Assembly (NCBI GenBank): GCA_050015275.1
Contig: JBEKBS010000010.1
Coordinates: 1-64,000 of the forward strand
Origin: DATKJS01 sp050015275
Lineage (GTDB): Bacteria > Acidobacteriota > Aminicenantia > Aminicenantales > Saccharicenantaceae
Direction of reading: 5' to 3'
DNA length: 64,000 bases
The stretch's first letter is position 1. The number at the start of each line of letters is the position of its first letter. A program made the translations under genes and the position numbers. Below the pieces are notes generated by a model. That model searched no databases and was not told the origin of the DNA. It saw only the letters and a program-made list of their open reading frames with translations. Below are positions 9,162 to 17,834 of this stretch, in pieces.

Positions 9162-9623
9162 ATGGCCGAGCGCCGTTGGGAGAGCGTGAACGATATCATC
9201 GCGTTCGCCATGGGGCGGGAGATCGAGGCGGCCGAAGGCTACGCTCGCATGGCCGGGATGGCGACGATGCCCGGCCTGCGGGACCTTCTCCTCGAGCTCA
9301 AGGGGGAAGAAGAGAACCACTGCAGGCTCCTGGAGAACCTGGCCGCCGCCCCGCTCGAAGCGACCGCCGCTCCTTCTTCGGATGATATGGGCCTCACCGA
9401 CGCTCTGCCAGATGAGCCCCCGGCCGCCGACATGACGCTTCAGGACCTTCTCATTTTCGCCGCCCGGAAAGAGAAGAAGGCCGAGGAGCTGTATGCCGGC
9501 CTGGCCCGGAGTCCGGAGTTCGCCGGGGCCCGGAAGATCTTCGAGTTCCTGGCCGGCCAGGAACGGGTCCACAAGCTCAAACTCGAAGCCGAGTATGAAA
9601 AGCGCATCCTGAGCGAGGACTGA
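9162..9623 (+). CDS. Ferritin-like diiron protein (rubrerythrin family, no rubredoxin domain)
   Basis: 153 residues. Two four-helix-bundle halves are visible: EIEAAEGYARM with EEENHCRLLENL in the first, and RKEKKAEELYAGLA with GQERVHKLKLEAEYE in the second, matching the glutamate/ExxH pattern of rubrerythrin-type diiron sites. The linker (about 62-85) is alanine- and proline-rich. No C-terminal rubredoxin domain is fused; instead rubredoxin is the next gene, 15 bases downstream. Likely role: reductive peroxide or oxygen removal in an anaerobe, fed by the rubredoxin and the reductase that follow. Start chosen from the promoter position and GGAGG at 9146-9150. Confidence 0.82.
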   Translation: MAERRWESVNDIIAFAMGREIEAAEGYARMAGMATMPGLRDLLLELKGEEENHCRLLENLAAAPLEATAAPSSDDMGLTDALPDEPPAADMTLQDLLIFAARKEKKAEELYAGLARSPEFAGARKIFEFLAGQERVHKLKLEAEYEKRILSED

Positions 9624-9638
9624 AACGAGGAGGACGAC

Positions 9639-9800
9639 ATGGAAAAATGGGAATGCCAGGCCTGTGGGTATATTTATGACCCGGCCCTGGGCGATCCGGA
9701 CAACGGGATCCCCGCCGGGACGAGCTTCGAGGACCTTCCGGAGGCCTGGACCTGCCCCCAGTGCGGAGTGGGTAAAGAGTTTTTCCAGAAAGTCTCCTAG
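9639..9800 (+). CDS. Rubredoxin
   Basis: 53 residues, a typical rubredoxin. It has the two iron-binding knuckles CQACGYIYDP and CPQCGVGKEFF, and the DPDNGIPAGTSFEDLPEAWTCP core. One-electron carrier using a single Fe(Cys)4 site. AGGAGG lies 6-7 bases upstream of the ATG. Placed between a ferritin-like protein and a pyridine-nucleotide flavoprotein, it probably carries electrons from the latter to the former. Confidence 0.97.
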   Translation: MEKWECQACGYIYDPALGDPDNGIPAGTSFEDLPEAWTCPQCGVGKEFFQKVS

Positions 9801-9827
9801 TCGCGCCGTCAGGGAGGCGCTTCGCCC

Positions 9828-11030
9828 ATGAGAGCCGTGATCGTCGGGAACGGGCTGGCCGGCACCATGGCCGCCAAGACGCTCCGGGAGCTCGACGACA
9901 AGGTCGAAATCGAGATTTTCGGGGAGGAAAGATACCCTTACTATCCCCGGCCCAACCTGATCGAGTTTATCGCCGGCCGGCTTCCCCTCGACCGGCTTTT
10001 TGCCTTCCCCCCGGATTGGAATTCCCGGCAGCGGATCGAGGTCCACTCCGGCCAGAGGATCGAACGCATCCGGCCGTCCGAAAAAATGATCGAGACCGCG
10101 GGAGGCCGCGCGGTCCCCTATGATGTCCTTCTCCTCGCGAACGGGTCCCGGGCCGCCGTCCCGCCGCTTCCCGGCAGCGGCCAGAAGGGGGTCTTCGTTC
10201 TTCGGACCCTCGACGACGCCCTGGCCATTCTGGAATACATGAAGGGTCATCCCCGGGTGGCCGTCCTCGGCGGGGGCCTCTTGGGTCTCGAGATCGCCCG
10301 GGCCCTGAGGACGGCGGGGGCGAAGGTCGGGGTCGTCGAGTTCTTCGACCGGCTTCTGCCGCGCCAGCTGGATTCCACCGGTGCGGGAATCCTCAAGGGG
10401 GAGCTCGAGAAGATGGGGATCGAGGTCCGGCTCGGAACGGTCACGGAGGAGATCCTGGGCGACGGGGAGGCGAAGGGGCTGCGGTTCCAGGGCGGCGGAG
10501 TGATGGAGGCCGACATGGTGGTCATCGCCGCCGGGGTCAGGCCGGAGACCGGCCCGGCCCGGGAGGCGGGTCTGGCCGTCAACCGTGGCATCCTGGCCGA
10601 CGACCGCCTCCGCTCGAGCGCCGAAGGCATTTTCGTCGCCGGCGACGCCGCCGAGCACGGGGGCAACGTCTATGGCATCATCCCGGCCTCTTTCGAGCAG
10701 TCCCGGACGGCCGCCTACAATATGCTGGGGATCGATAAGCCTTATTCCGGGACCGTGCGCTCGGCGACGCTCAAGGTCGCCGGGCTCTCCGTGACGTCCG
10801 TCGGCCTCGCCATTCCCGATGAAGGCGGCTACGAAGTCCTGGCCCGCTCCGTCCCCGAAGCCGGCCTGTACAAGAAACTCGTCATCAAGGACGGCCTCCT
10901 GGTCGGGGCCATCTGGATGGGGACGAAGCGGGGCGTCGCGGAGATCAGCCGGCTCGTCGCCCTGAAAAAGAACGTGGACCGCTGGAAGGAGGGCCTCCTG
11001 GAGGACGCGTTCGACTGGAGCGGAGTCTAA
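9828..11030 (+). CDS. FAD/NAD(P)-dependent oxidoreductase, probable NADH:rubredoxin reductase
   Basis: 400 residues. FAD-binding dinucleotide fold IVGNGLAG at the N-terminus, NAD-binding VAVLGGGLLGLEIARAL near 141-157, and the second FAD contact GIFVAGDAAEHGG near 267. There is no CxxC redox pair, so it belongs to the rubredoxin-reductase/NirB-like side of the family rather than the disulfide reductases. The gene directly after rubredoxin supports electron delivery to it. The C-terminal domain (about 310-400) also resembles those of NirB-type and rubredoxin reductases. Confidence 0.85.
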   Translation: MRAVIVGNGLAGTMAAKTLRELDDKVEIEIFGEERYPYYPRPNLIEFIAGRLPLDRLFAFPPDWNSRQRIEVHSGQRIERIRPSEKMIETAGGRAVPYDVLLLANGSRAAVPPLPGSGQKGVFVLRTLDDALAILEYMKGHPRVAVLGGGLLGLEIARALRTAGAKVGVVEFFDRLLPRQLDSTGAGILKGELEKMGIEVRLGTVTEEILGDGEAKGLRFQGGGVMEADMVVIAAGVRPETGPAREAGLAVNRGILADDRLRSSAEGIFVAGDAAEHGGNVYGIIPASFEQSRTAAYNMLGIDKPYSGTVRSATLKVAGLSVTSVGLAIPDEGGYEVLARSVPEAGLYKKLVIKDGLLVGAIWMGTKRGVAEISRLVALKKNVDRWKEGLLEDAFDWSGV

Positions 11031-11035
11031 GAACC

Positions 11036-12031
11036 ATGAAAAACAAGCTGTTGCCCTATGTCCTTTCCTTCGGCCTCCTCATGTCCGGGGCCGCTCCTCT
11101 CAGGGGGGGGATCACCGCCACATATGGGGGCTATTTTGCTCTTGAATTCCTCAAGGGCCAGTCCCAAAGCGGTTACGCCCAGGGGTCCATCCAGAACATC
11201 CAAGCTGGGCTCATGGCCTCCGGCGCCGTCTCGTCGAAATTCCAATTTACCTTGGAGGTCCGGTCGAGGACCGAATCGCTGTTCGAGATCGAGCAGGCTT
11301 GGGTCGGCTTCGTGCCCTCGCAGGTCATCAGCGTCAAGGCGGGAATGTACCTCGTTCCCTTCGGGATCTGGAACCGCGCCAGCAGGCCTTATGAGACGCT
11401 TCTCATCGGGACCCCTCTCAACCTGGAGTACCTTTACCCGGCCAGCTGGCGGGACCTGGGGGTCCTCGTCGAAGGCAAGATCGGGATCCTGGACTATTCC
11501 GCGTATATCGGGAACGGGCTCAAGGAAGCGGACAGCCTGCAGGATGGTCAGCAGTTTTCCGACAACAATAAGGACAAGGGAAAGGGCGGTCGCCTGGGAC
11601 TCCAATTCAACAATGGGCTCGAGGCCGCCATTTCCTACTATACGGGGAAGTATGACGACCTCGATGAACGCAGCCTCACCCTCGAGGGCGCAGACTTCTC
11701 TTGGGTGGCGGACCAGTGGGAGGTCAAGGCCGAGGTCACCCGGGCCCTCATCGACAACCCGGAACCGTTCGCCAACGGAAAGTCCGAGGGTTATTCCGTA
11801 TGGATGGTCATGAAGTTCGCCACCTTCCAACCTGTGGGGAGCTTCCAGAAGGTCAAAGTCGACGATCCCTACCACGGGGGGGGCACCTTGATCGACCGGA
11901 GCCGCTGGACGCTCGGCTGTCGGGTGGTCCTCGGCCCGAAGCTGTTCCTCAAGGCCGAATACGAATGGAACCAGGAGACCCCGAATATCAAGGACAATCT
12001 GTTCCGGGTCCAGGCGGCCCTCGGCTTCTGA
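11036..12031 (+). CDS. Porin-like outer-membrane beta-barrel protein
   Basis: 331 residues. A cleavable signal peptide is visible (positively charged start, hydrophobic core to about residue 20, then APLRGG). The mature part is rich in alternating polar/hydrophobic strands with aromatic residues, for example TATYGGYFALEFL and AAISYYTGKYDD, and ends in an aromatic residue (F) as barrel proteins often do. This resembles short phosphate-selective-porin-like barrels. The substrate cannot be read from sequence. It starts 5 bases after the rubredoxin reductase stop, so it may be cotranscribed although the roles appear unrelated. Confidence 0.65.
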   Translation: MKNKLLPYVLSFGLLMSGAAPLRGGITATYGGYFALEFLKGQSQSGYAQGSIQNIQAGLMASGAVSSKFQFTLEVRSRTESLFEIEQAWVGFVPSQVISVKAGMYLVPFGIWNRASRPYETLLIGTPLNLEYLYPASWRDLGVLVEGKIGILDYSAYIGNGLKEADSLQDGQQFSDNNKDKGKGGRLGLQFNNGLEAAISYYTGKYDDLDERSLTLEGADFSWVADQWEVKAEVTRALIDNPEPFANGKSEGYSVWMVMKFATFQPVGSFQKVKVDDPYHGGGTLIDRSRWTLGCRVVLGPKLFLKAEYEWNQETPNIKDNLFRVQAALGF

Positions 12032-12034
12032 GCC

Positions 12035-12063
12035 TTGAGTCGACCGCCCGAATCTGATACAAT
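12035..12063 (+). promoter_or_regulatory. Promoter for purA-alr
   Basis: TTGAGT at 12035-12040 and TACAAT at 12058-12063 with a 17-base spacer, starting right after the porin stop and 59 bases before purA. Confidence 0.6.
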
Positions 12064-12122
12064 CCCCGGGCCCAACCGTGCCCGGACCCGGCCCGGAAAT
12101 ATTCACTGACAAAGGATGAGGA

Positions 12123-13454
<1,332 letters not shown>

Positions 13455-13465
13455 GGAGGGCCGGG

Positions 13466-14611
13466 ATGGGTGGAAGGTTCCTGCAACAGGTCGAGGTCAG
13501 CCGGGCGGCTCTCGTCCATAACATCGGCGAGTTCCGCCGCATCATCGGCCCCCGGCGGAAGTTCATGGCCGTTGTCAAGGCGAACGCCTACGGCCACGGC
13601 CTACGAGAGGTCGCCGGGGTCGCCCTCGAGAATGGCGTCGACTGGCTCGGCGTCAATTCCGTGGAGGAGGGGGCCGCGCTCCGCGACGCCGGCTTCGCCT
13701 GCCCGATCCTCATCCTGGGCTACGTTCCTCTCGGCGCGCTGGAGGAAGCCGTGGCCCGCGACCTGAGGCTCATCGTCTACAACCGTCAGACGGTCGAGCG
13801 GCTGGCGGCCGTCGCGCGCCGGCAGGGGACGGCGGCCACCGTTCACGTCAAGGTGGAGACGGGCACCCGCCGCCAGGGCGTGGAGGTCAAGGACATCTGG
13901 CCGTTCGTCCGCAACATCCGCCGGCATGAAGAGCTCGTCCTGGAAGGGCTGTCGTCGCACTTCGCCAACATCGAGGACACGACCAAGCACGACTACCCGC
14001 GGCTCCAGCTCGAGGCCTTCCGGGCCGCCGTCCGGACGGTCCAGGCCCACGCCGTGCGCGTCCCGGTCAAGCACATGTCGTGTACGGCCTCGACCATCCT
14101 CTTCCCGGAGACCGACTTCAGCATGGCCCGGGTCGGGATCGGCCTCTACGGCCACTGGCCGTCCAAGGAAACCTACCTGTCCTGCCTCCAGAAAAAGAGG
14201 GAGCCGCTCTTGCTCAAACCCGTCCTCTCATGGAGAGCCCGGATCGCCCAGGTCAAGAAGATCGGTCCCGACTTCTGCGTCGGGTACGGCTGCACGTACA
14301 AAACGACGCGGCCGACCGTCCTGGCCGTGGTCCCCGTCGGTTACTTCGACGGCTACGACCGCGGCCTCTCCAACACGGCCCACGTCCTCGTCCGGGGGCG
14401 GCGGGCGCCGGTGCGGGGCCGGGTGGCCATGGATTTCTTCATGGCCGATGTCACGGACATCCCGGGCGTGAGTCTCGAGGACGAGGTGACGCTCATCGGC
14501 GCCGACGGGAAGGAGAGGATCACGGCCGACGACCTGGCCGGCTTCGCCGGGACGATCAGCTACGAGATCCTGGCCCGGATCAACCCGCTCGTCCCCCGCG
14601 TCATCGTCTGA
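13466..14611 (+). CDS. alr: Alanine racemase
   Basis: 381 residues. PLP enzyme that makes D-alanine for peptidoglycan. The PLP lysine is K38 in VVKANAYGHG; the second catalytic residue, a tyrosine, is in the FCVGYGCTYKT segment. The ATG at 13466 was chosen because AGGAGG (13454-13459) lies 6 bases upstream and the protein then begins just before the normal fold. Likely cotranscribed with purA. Confidence 0.95.
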   Translation: MGGRFLQQVEVSRAALVHNIGEFRRIIGPRRKFMAVVKANAYGHGLREVAGVALENGVDWLGVNSVEEGAALRDAGFACPILILGYVPLGALEEAVARDLRLIVYNRQTVERLAAVARRQGTAATVHVKVETGTRRQGVEVKDIWPFVRNIRRHEELVLEGLSSHFANIEDTTKHDYPRLQLEAFRAAVRTVQAHAVRVPVKHMSCTASTILFPETDFSMARVGIGLYGHWPSKETYLSCLQKKREPLLLKPVLSWRARIAQVKKIGPDFCVGYGCTYKTTRPTVLAVVPVGYFDGYDRGLSNTAHVLVRGRRAPVRGRVAMDFFMADVTDIPGVSLEDEVTLIGADGKERITADDLAGFAGTISYEILARINPLVPRVIV

Positions 14612-14910
14612 AGTCTCCTGCATCATTGAAGAGATGGGTCCTCTCCCGGTGCGCTTGTTTTCAGTGCCTCGGGGATGGCCTTCACTCCAGATCGCGGTTT
14701 TTCACGCCGTTCCCTCGGCGTCCGTTCTCGGCGTCTGCGGAACTCGCTCAGCGATCTACGGTCTGGTCGTTCAACGCGGTTCTTGCTCAAACATCCTCGC
14801 CGCCCTCCAAGGAGGGAACGCGCCCTTTTATCACGTTCCGGCCCTTCCCCTCGGCCTTTTCCTTGGGCGCGAGCAAGAGGGTTATGACAGTGCCACTCAT
14901 CATTATTCCG

Positions 14911-14955
14911 ACGGAGCGGCTTCGATTCCGCGGATTTCTGTGTTAAAATATTTTC
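14911..14955 (+). repeat. Interspersed intergenic repeat, copy 1
   Basis: A GCGGAG-type start, a short inverted core and an AT-rich tail (TTCTGTGTTAAAATATTTT) resemble two copies at 28834 and 28900. The copies are imperfect, so the boundaries are approximate. Confidence 0.45.
14921..14949 (+). promoter_or_regulatory. Possible promoter for the PAS/desulforedoxin-like pair
   Basis: TTCGAT (14921-14926) and TAAAAT (14944-14949) with a 17-base spacer, 21 bases before the next ATG. It overlaps the interspersed repeat, so the AT-rich tail may explain it instead. Confidence 0.4.
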
Positions 14956-14970
14956 ACGGAGGTTGATACA

Positions 14971-15408
14971 ATGGCCATTAAACCGGCGGACAAGCCCGAT
15001 CCGCTTCTCGACCTGGACGCGGGAACGATGAGCCGGGAGCTCATCAATCTCGTGCTGATCCATCTTCCCGTTGACGTTTCCTTCGTCGACGACGAGGACA
15101 CCGTCCGCTATTATTCGGCGAAAAAGGACAGGATCTTCCCCCGGTCGCCGGGCGTCATCGGGCGCAAGGTCCAGAACTGCCATCCGGCCAAGAGCATCGA
15201 CGTCGTCGACAAGATCCTCAAGGCCTTCAAGGCCGGGACGCGGGACACGGCCGAATTCTGGATCGAGACGGGCGGGAAGTTTGTCCATATCCGCTATTTT
15301 GCCGTCCGGGACGCCCAGCGGCGTTACCGGGGGTGTCTCGAAGTCAGCCAGGATGTCACGCGCATCCGGGCCCTCGCGGGGCAGAAGTGTCTGCTGGACT
15401 GGGAATAA
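14971..15408 (+). CDS. Small stand-alone PAS-domain protein (DUF438-type PAS)
   Basis: 145 residues, essentially one PAS fold: LPVDVSFVDDEDTVRYYS, then IGRKVQNCHPAKSIDVVDKIL with the CHP(x)KS signature seen in the PAS domain at the end of DUF438 proteins, and WIETGGKFVHIRYFAVRD(...)YRGCLEVSQDVT. No output domain is attached. PAS domains of this class sense small ligands or haem; which one cannot be told here. GGAGG precedes the ATG by 8 bases. A desulforedoxin-like gene follows 31 bases downstream. Confidence 0.75.
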   Translation: MAIKPADKPDPLLDLDAGTMSRELINLVLIHLPVDVSFVDDEDTVRYYSAKKDRIFPRSPGVIGRKVQNCHPAKSIDVVDKILKAFKAGTRDTAEFWIETGGKFVHIRYFAVRDAQRRYRGCLEVSQDVTRIRALAGQKCLLDWE

Positions 15409-15439
15409 GGGCGTCACGAATATCCGAAGGAGGTCCGAC

Positions 15440-15610
15440 ATGGCCGTGAAAAAAGCCAAAGCCAGGAAGGGCGAGGCCTACGAATGCGGCGTCTGCGGCT
15501 ACCGCGTCGTCATCGACGAGGCCTGCGGTTGCGCAGAAGAGCACGTCTTCGTCTGCTGCGACAAGCCGATGAAGAAGGCCGCAGCCAGGAAGCCGGCCCG
15601 GAAAAAATAG
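15440..15610 (+). CDS. Small desulforedoxin-like Cys4 protein
   Basis: 56 residues. The pattern CGVCGYRVVI then VFVCCDKPM is the CxxC...CC arrangement of desulforedoxin and of the N-terminal domain of some superoxide reductases, where four cysteines bind one iron. Two extra cysteines (ACGC) lie between. The ends are lysine- and alanine-rich and basic. AAGGAGG lies about 6-7 bases before the ATG. It could instead bind zinc. With the PAS gene upstream, a redox-sensing or electron-carrier role is possible. Confidence 0.65.
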   Translation: MAVKKAKARKGEAYECGVCGYRVVIDEACGCAEEHVFVCCDKPMKKAAARKPARKK

Positions 15611-15672
15611 GCCCTTCGGCCTGGCCGGCGAGCCTTCGCCCACGCCAATCTCTACTAAATCTATAAGAATAC

Positions 15673-15701
15673 TTGAGTTTTGGGGGAAAGGCGTGTATCA
15701 T
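15673..15701 (+). promoter_or_regulatory. Promoter for the iron-sulfur cluster gene run
   Basis: TTGAGT (15673-15678) and TATCAT (15696-15701) are 17 bases apart, 81 bases upstream of the nfu-like ATG. The AT-rich stretch just before it (15655-15672) could hold a regulator site, but I recognise no IscR-type motif. Confidence 0.6.
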
Positions 15702-15781
15702 GAGAGGGTACGGGCGATAGAGCCCTGGATTATCGTCCGGGAAAGGCTTAATATAAATAGATGTCCCCCAAGGAGACCGGA

Positions 15782-16003
15782 ATGAAAGAGAAAGTCGAAC
15801 AGGCTTTGAACAAGATCCGCCCCGCCCTTCAGGGCGATGGCGGAGACGTGGAGCTTGTCGAAGTCGGCGCGGACGGGATCGTCCGGGTCCGGCTCAAAGG
15901 CGCTTGCGGCGGCTGCCCCATGTCCCAGATGACGCTCAAGATGGGGATCGAGCGGATCCTGAAGAAAGAGGTCCCCGAGGTCAAGAGCGTCGAGGCCGTC
16001 TGA
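15782..16003 (+). CDS. NifU C-terminal-domain (Nfu-type) iron-sulfur carrier
   Basis: 73 residues, a stand-alone Nfu domain: EKVEQALNKIRPALQGDGGDVELVEV and the cluster-binding CGGCPMSQMTLKMGIE. Nfu proteins bind a cluster between two monomers through CxxC and hand it to target enzymes. An upstream in-frame ATG at 15761 is less likely, because AAGGAG (15770-15775) is well spaced only for 15782. It is followed by the IscS-like gene after 40 bases. Confidence 0.92.
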   Translation: MKEKVEQALNKIRPALQGDGGDVELVEVGADGIVRVRLKGACGGCPMSQMTLKMGIERILKKEVPEVKSVEAV

Positions 16004-16043
16004 GCTTCCGGGCGGGACGGGAACGGCCGGAGATGGATCCCTC

Positions 16044-17237
16044 ATGAGGAAAGCGTATTTCGACCACATCGCGGCGACGCCTCTCCATCCGGAGGCCCTC
16101 CAGGCCATGCTCCCATACCTCGGTGAAGTTTACGGCAACCCCCAAAGCCTCCATTCCGCCGGACAGCAGGCCCAGGCGGCCGTCGACGCGGCCAGGGAAG
16201 AGGTAGCCGGCCTGATCGGGTCCGGACTGGAGGAGGTCTATTTCACCGCCAGCGGCAGCGAAGCGAACAACCTCGCGGTCAAGGGCCTCGCCCAGGCCTA
16301 TCAGGCCAAGGGAAAGCATATCGTCGTTTCGGCGATCGAGCATCAGTCCGTCCTCAACCCGGTCAAGAGCCTGGAGAAGCTCGGGTTCTCCTCGACGGCG
16401 GTCCCCGTGGACGGCACCGGACTCGTCGACCCGGCCGAGGTCGAAAAGTCGCTCAGGAAGGACACCATCCTCGTTTCGGTCATGACGGCCAACAGCGAGG
16501 TCGGGACCGTCGAGCCTGTGGCCGAGATCGCCCGGGTCTGCCGGGCCCGGAACGTCCTTTTCCATACGGACGCGGTGGCCGCCGCCGGGTCGATCCCCCT
16601 CAATGTCCGGGACTTGGACGTCGACGCCCTCAGCCTGGCCGGGGACCAGTTTTACGGTCCCAAGGGCTCGGGCGCTCTGTTCCTGAAAAAGGGGACGCGG
16701 ATCGTGCCCCTCGTCGAGGGCGGGATCCAGGAGGGCGGCCGGCGGGCCGGAACGGAGAACGTGGCCGCGATCGTGGGCCTGGGAAAGGCCGCTGCGATCG
16801 CCCGCGCCGGGATGGAAGCCCGGGCGGCCCGGGCCATCCCCCTCCGCGACCTCCTCATCGAGGAGCTCGTCCGCCGGGTCGATCACGTCATCCTCACCGG
16901 CCACCGGACCCGGCGCCTGCCCCACCATGCCAGCTTTTGCGTCGAGTTCGTCGAGGGCGAGGGGATGCTCCTGTTCCTCGACATGCAGGGCATTTCGGCT
17001 AGCAGCGGTTCGGCCTGCACCTCCAAGGCCCTCAAGGCTTCGCACGTCCTCCTGGCGATGGGCCTGGACCATGCCCTGGCCCAGGGGTCGCTCGTGTTCA
17101 GCATGATCGACGGCACGGGGCGCGAGGACGTCGAATACCTTCTCGACGCATTCCCCCCCGTGATCGAACGGCTGAGGAAGATGTCGCCCCTCTATACGCA
17201 GTATCTCAAGGAGAAAACCGATGCTATACAGCGATAA
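16044..17237 (+). CDS. IscS/NifS-like protein lacking the PLP lysine
   Basis: 397 residues, full-length and collinear with cysteine desulfurases. Conserved: H100 in EHQSV, N150 in TANSEVGTVEP, D176 in HTDAV, RAGTENVAAIVG, and the sulfur-carrying C325 in SSGSACTS. Not conserved: where IscS has GHK(x)YGPKG, this protein has GDQFYGPKG, so the Schiff-base lysine is Q202 and the preceding histidine is D201. The PLP-contacting glutamine after D176 is A179, and the RFS motif near the C-terminus is VFS. The reading frame is intact, so this is not simple decay. It overlaps the IscU-like gene by 17 bases. Catalysis as a normal desulfurase looks impossible; a structural or sulfur-accepting role is an inference. 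Confidence 0.85.
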   Translation: MRKAYFDHIAATPLHPEALQAMLPYLGEVYGNPQSLHSAGQQAQAAVDAAREEVAGLIGSGLEEVYFTASGSEANNLAVKGLAQAYQAKGKHIVVSAIEHQSVLNPVKSLEKLGFSSTAVPVDGTGLVDPAEVEKSLRKDTILVSVMTANSEVGTVEPVAEIARVCRARNVLFHTDAVAAAGSIPLNVRDLDVDALSLAGDQFYGPKGSGALFLKKGTRIVPLVEGGIQEGGRRAGTENVAAIVGLGKAAAIARAGMEARAARAIPLRDLLIEELVRRVDHVILTGHRTRRLPHHASFCVEFVEGEGMLLFLDMQGISASSGSACTSKALKASHVLLAMGLDHALAQGSLVFSMIDGTGREDVEYLLDAFPPVIERLRKMSPLYTQYLKEKTDAIQR

Positions 17238-17799
17238 GGTCATGGACCATTTCCAGAACCCCCGCAACGTCGGGGTCATCGCGGACGCCGACGGTGTCGG
17301 CCAGGTCGGGAACCCCGTCTGCGGCGATATGATGACGTTCTACATCAAGGTCAAGGGCGACCGCCTGGAGGACGTCAAGTTCCAGACGTTCGGCTGCGGG
17401 GCGGCCATCGCCGTTTCCAGCATGGTCAGCGAAATGGCCAAGGGCAGGACCCTGGACGAGGCCATGAAGATCACGAACAGTCTCGTGGCCGAGGAGCTCG
17501 GCGGCCTGCCCAAGAACAAGCTCCACTGCTCGAACCTGGGCGCCGACGCCCTCCACGCGGCCATCGAAAACTTCAAGGACAGGCAGAGGTCCGGGGAGAA
17601 GGGCGCGTCCATGGCCGTGGATTCCCACGAGCACGCCGAAGGTTGCGCCTGCCCCTATTGCGAGGGGGCCCTGGAAGAGGGGGAGAAGGAGTTCTGCAAG
17701 GCCTGCCAGATCGAGCTCGAGGAGTGCCCGTCCTGCGGGGGCATCACGAAAAAGGGCGCCGCCACCTGCATCCAGTGCGGGAAGCCGCTGGCGGGCTGA
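17221..17799 (+). CDS. IscU-like iron-sulfur scaffold with C-terminal zinc-ribbon tail
   Basis: 192 residues. Residues 1-125 are a complete IscU domain with the three cluster cysteines C34 (NPVCGD, with D36), C59 (FGCGAAIA) and C103 (LHCSNLGADAL, with H102). Residues 126-192 form an extra tail with nine cysteines: CACPYC (142-147), CKAC (159-162), CPSC (169-172) and CIQC (183-186), reading as zinc ribbons. Ordinary IscU stops at about 128 residues. The start lies inside the end of the IscS-like gene. Cysteine-rich C-terminal extensions also occur in some NifU proteins, but this tail resembles neither the NifU ferredoxin domain nor the Nfu domain. Confidence 0.88.
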   Translation: MLYSDKVMDHFQNPRNVGVIADADGVGQVGNPVCGDMMTFYIKVKGDRLEDVKFQTFGCGAAIAVSSMVSEMAKGRTLDEAMKITNSLVAEELGGLPKNKLHCSNLGADALHAAIENFKDRQRSGEKGASMAVDSHEHAEGCACPYCEGALEEGEKEFCKACQIELEECPSCGGITKKGAATCIQCGKPLAG

Positions 17800-17834
17800 A
17801 GGCTGTACCCGCGGGACGGACGGAGGGGAGGGAC

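Larger units (their letters stand above)
14612..14970. other. Intergenic region upstream of the PAS protein gene
   Basis: About 360 bases. A 110-codon open frame on the plus strand (14634-14966) and one on the minus strand show no recognisable content or ribosome site and look spurious. The region contains a small hairpin (CCCTC/GAGGG at 14803-14816), one copy of an interspersed repeat (about 14911-14955) and a possible promoter overlapping it. Confidence 0.55.

Noticed and set aside
14634..14966. 110-codon open frame upstream of the PAS gene
   Set aside because: No ribosome site or recognisable content, and it overlaps the repeat and the promoter-like site of the next gene.
16044..17237. 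Frameshift or decay as an explanation of the altered IscS-like active site
   Set aside because: The frame is intact over the full length, flanking residues and C325 are conserved, and the downstream overlap is kept.
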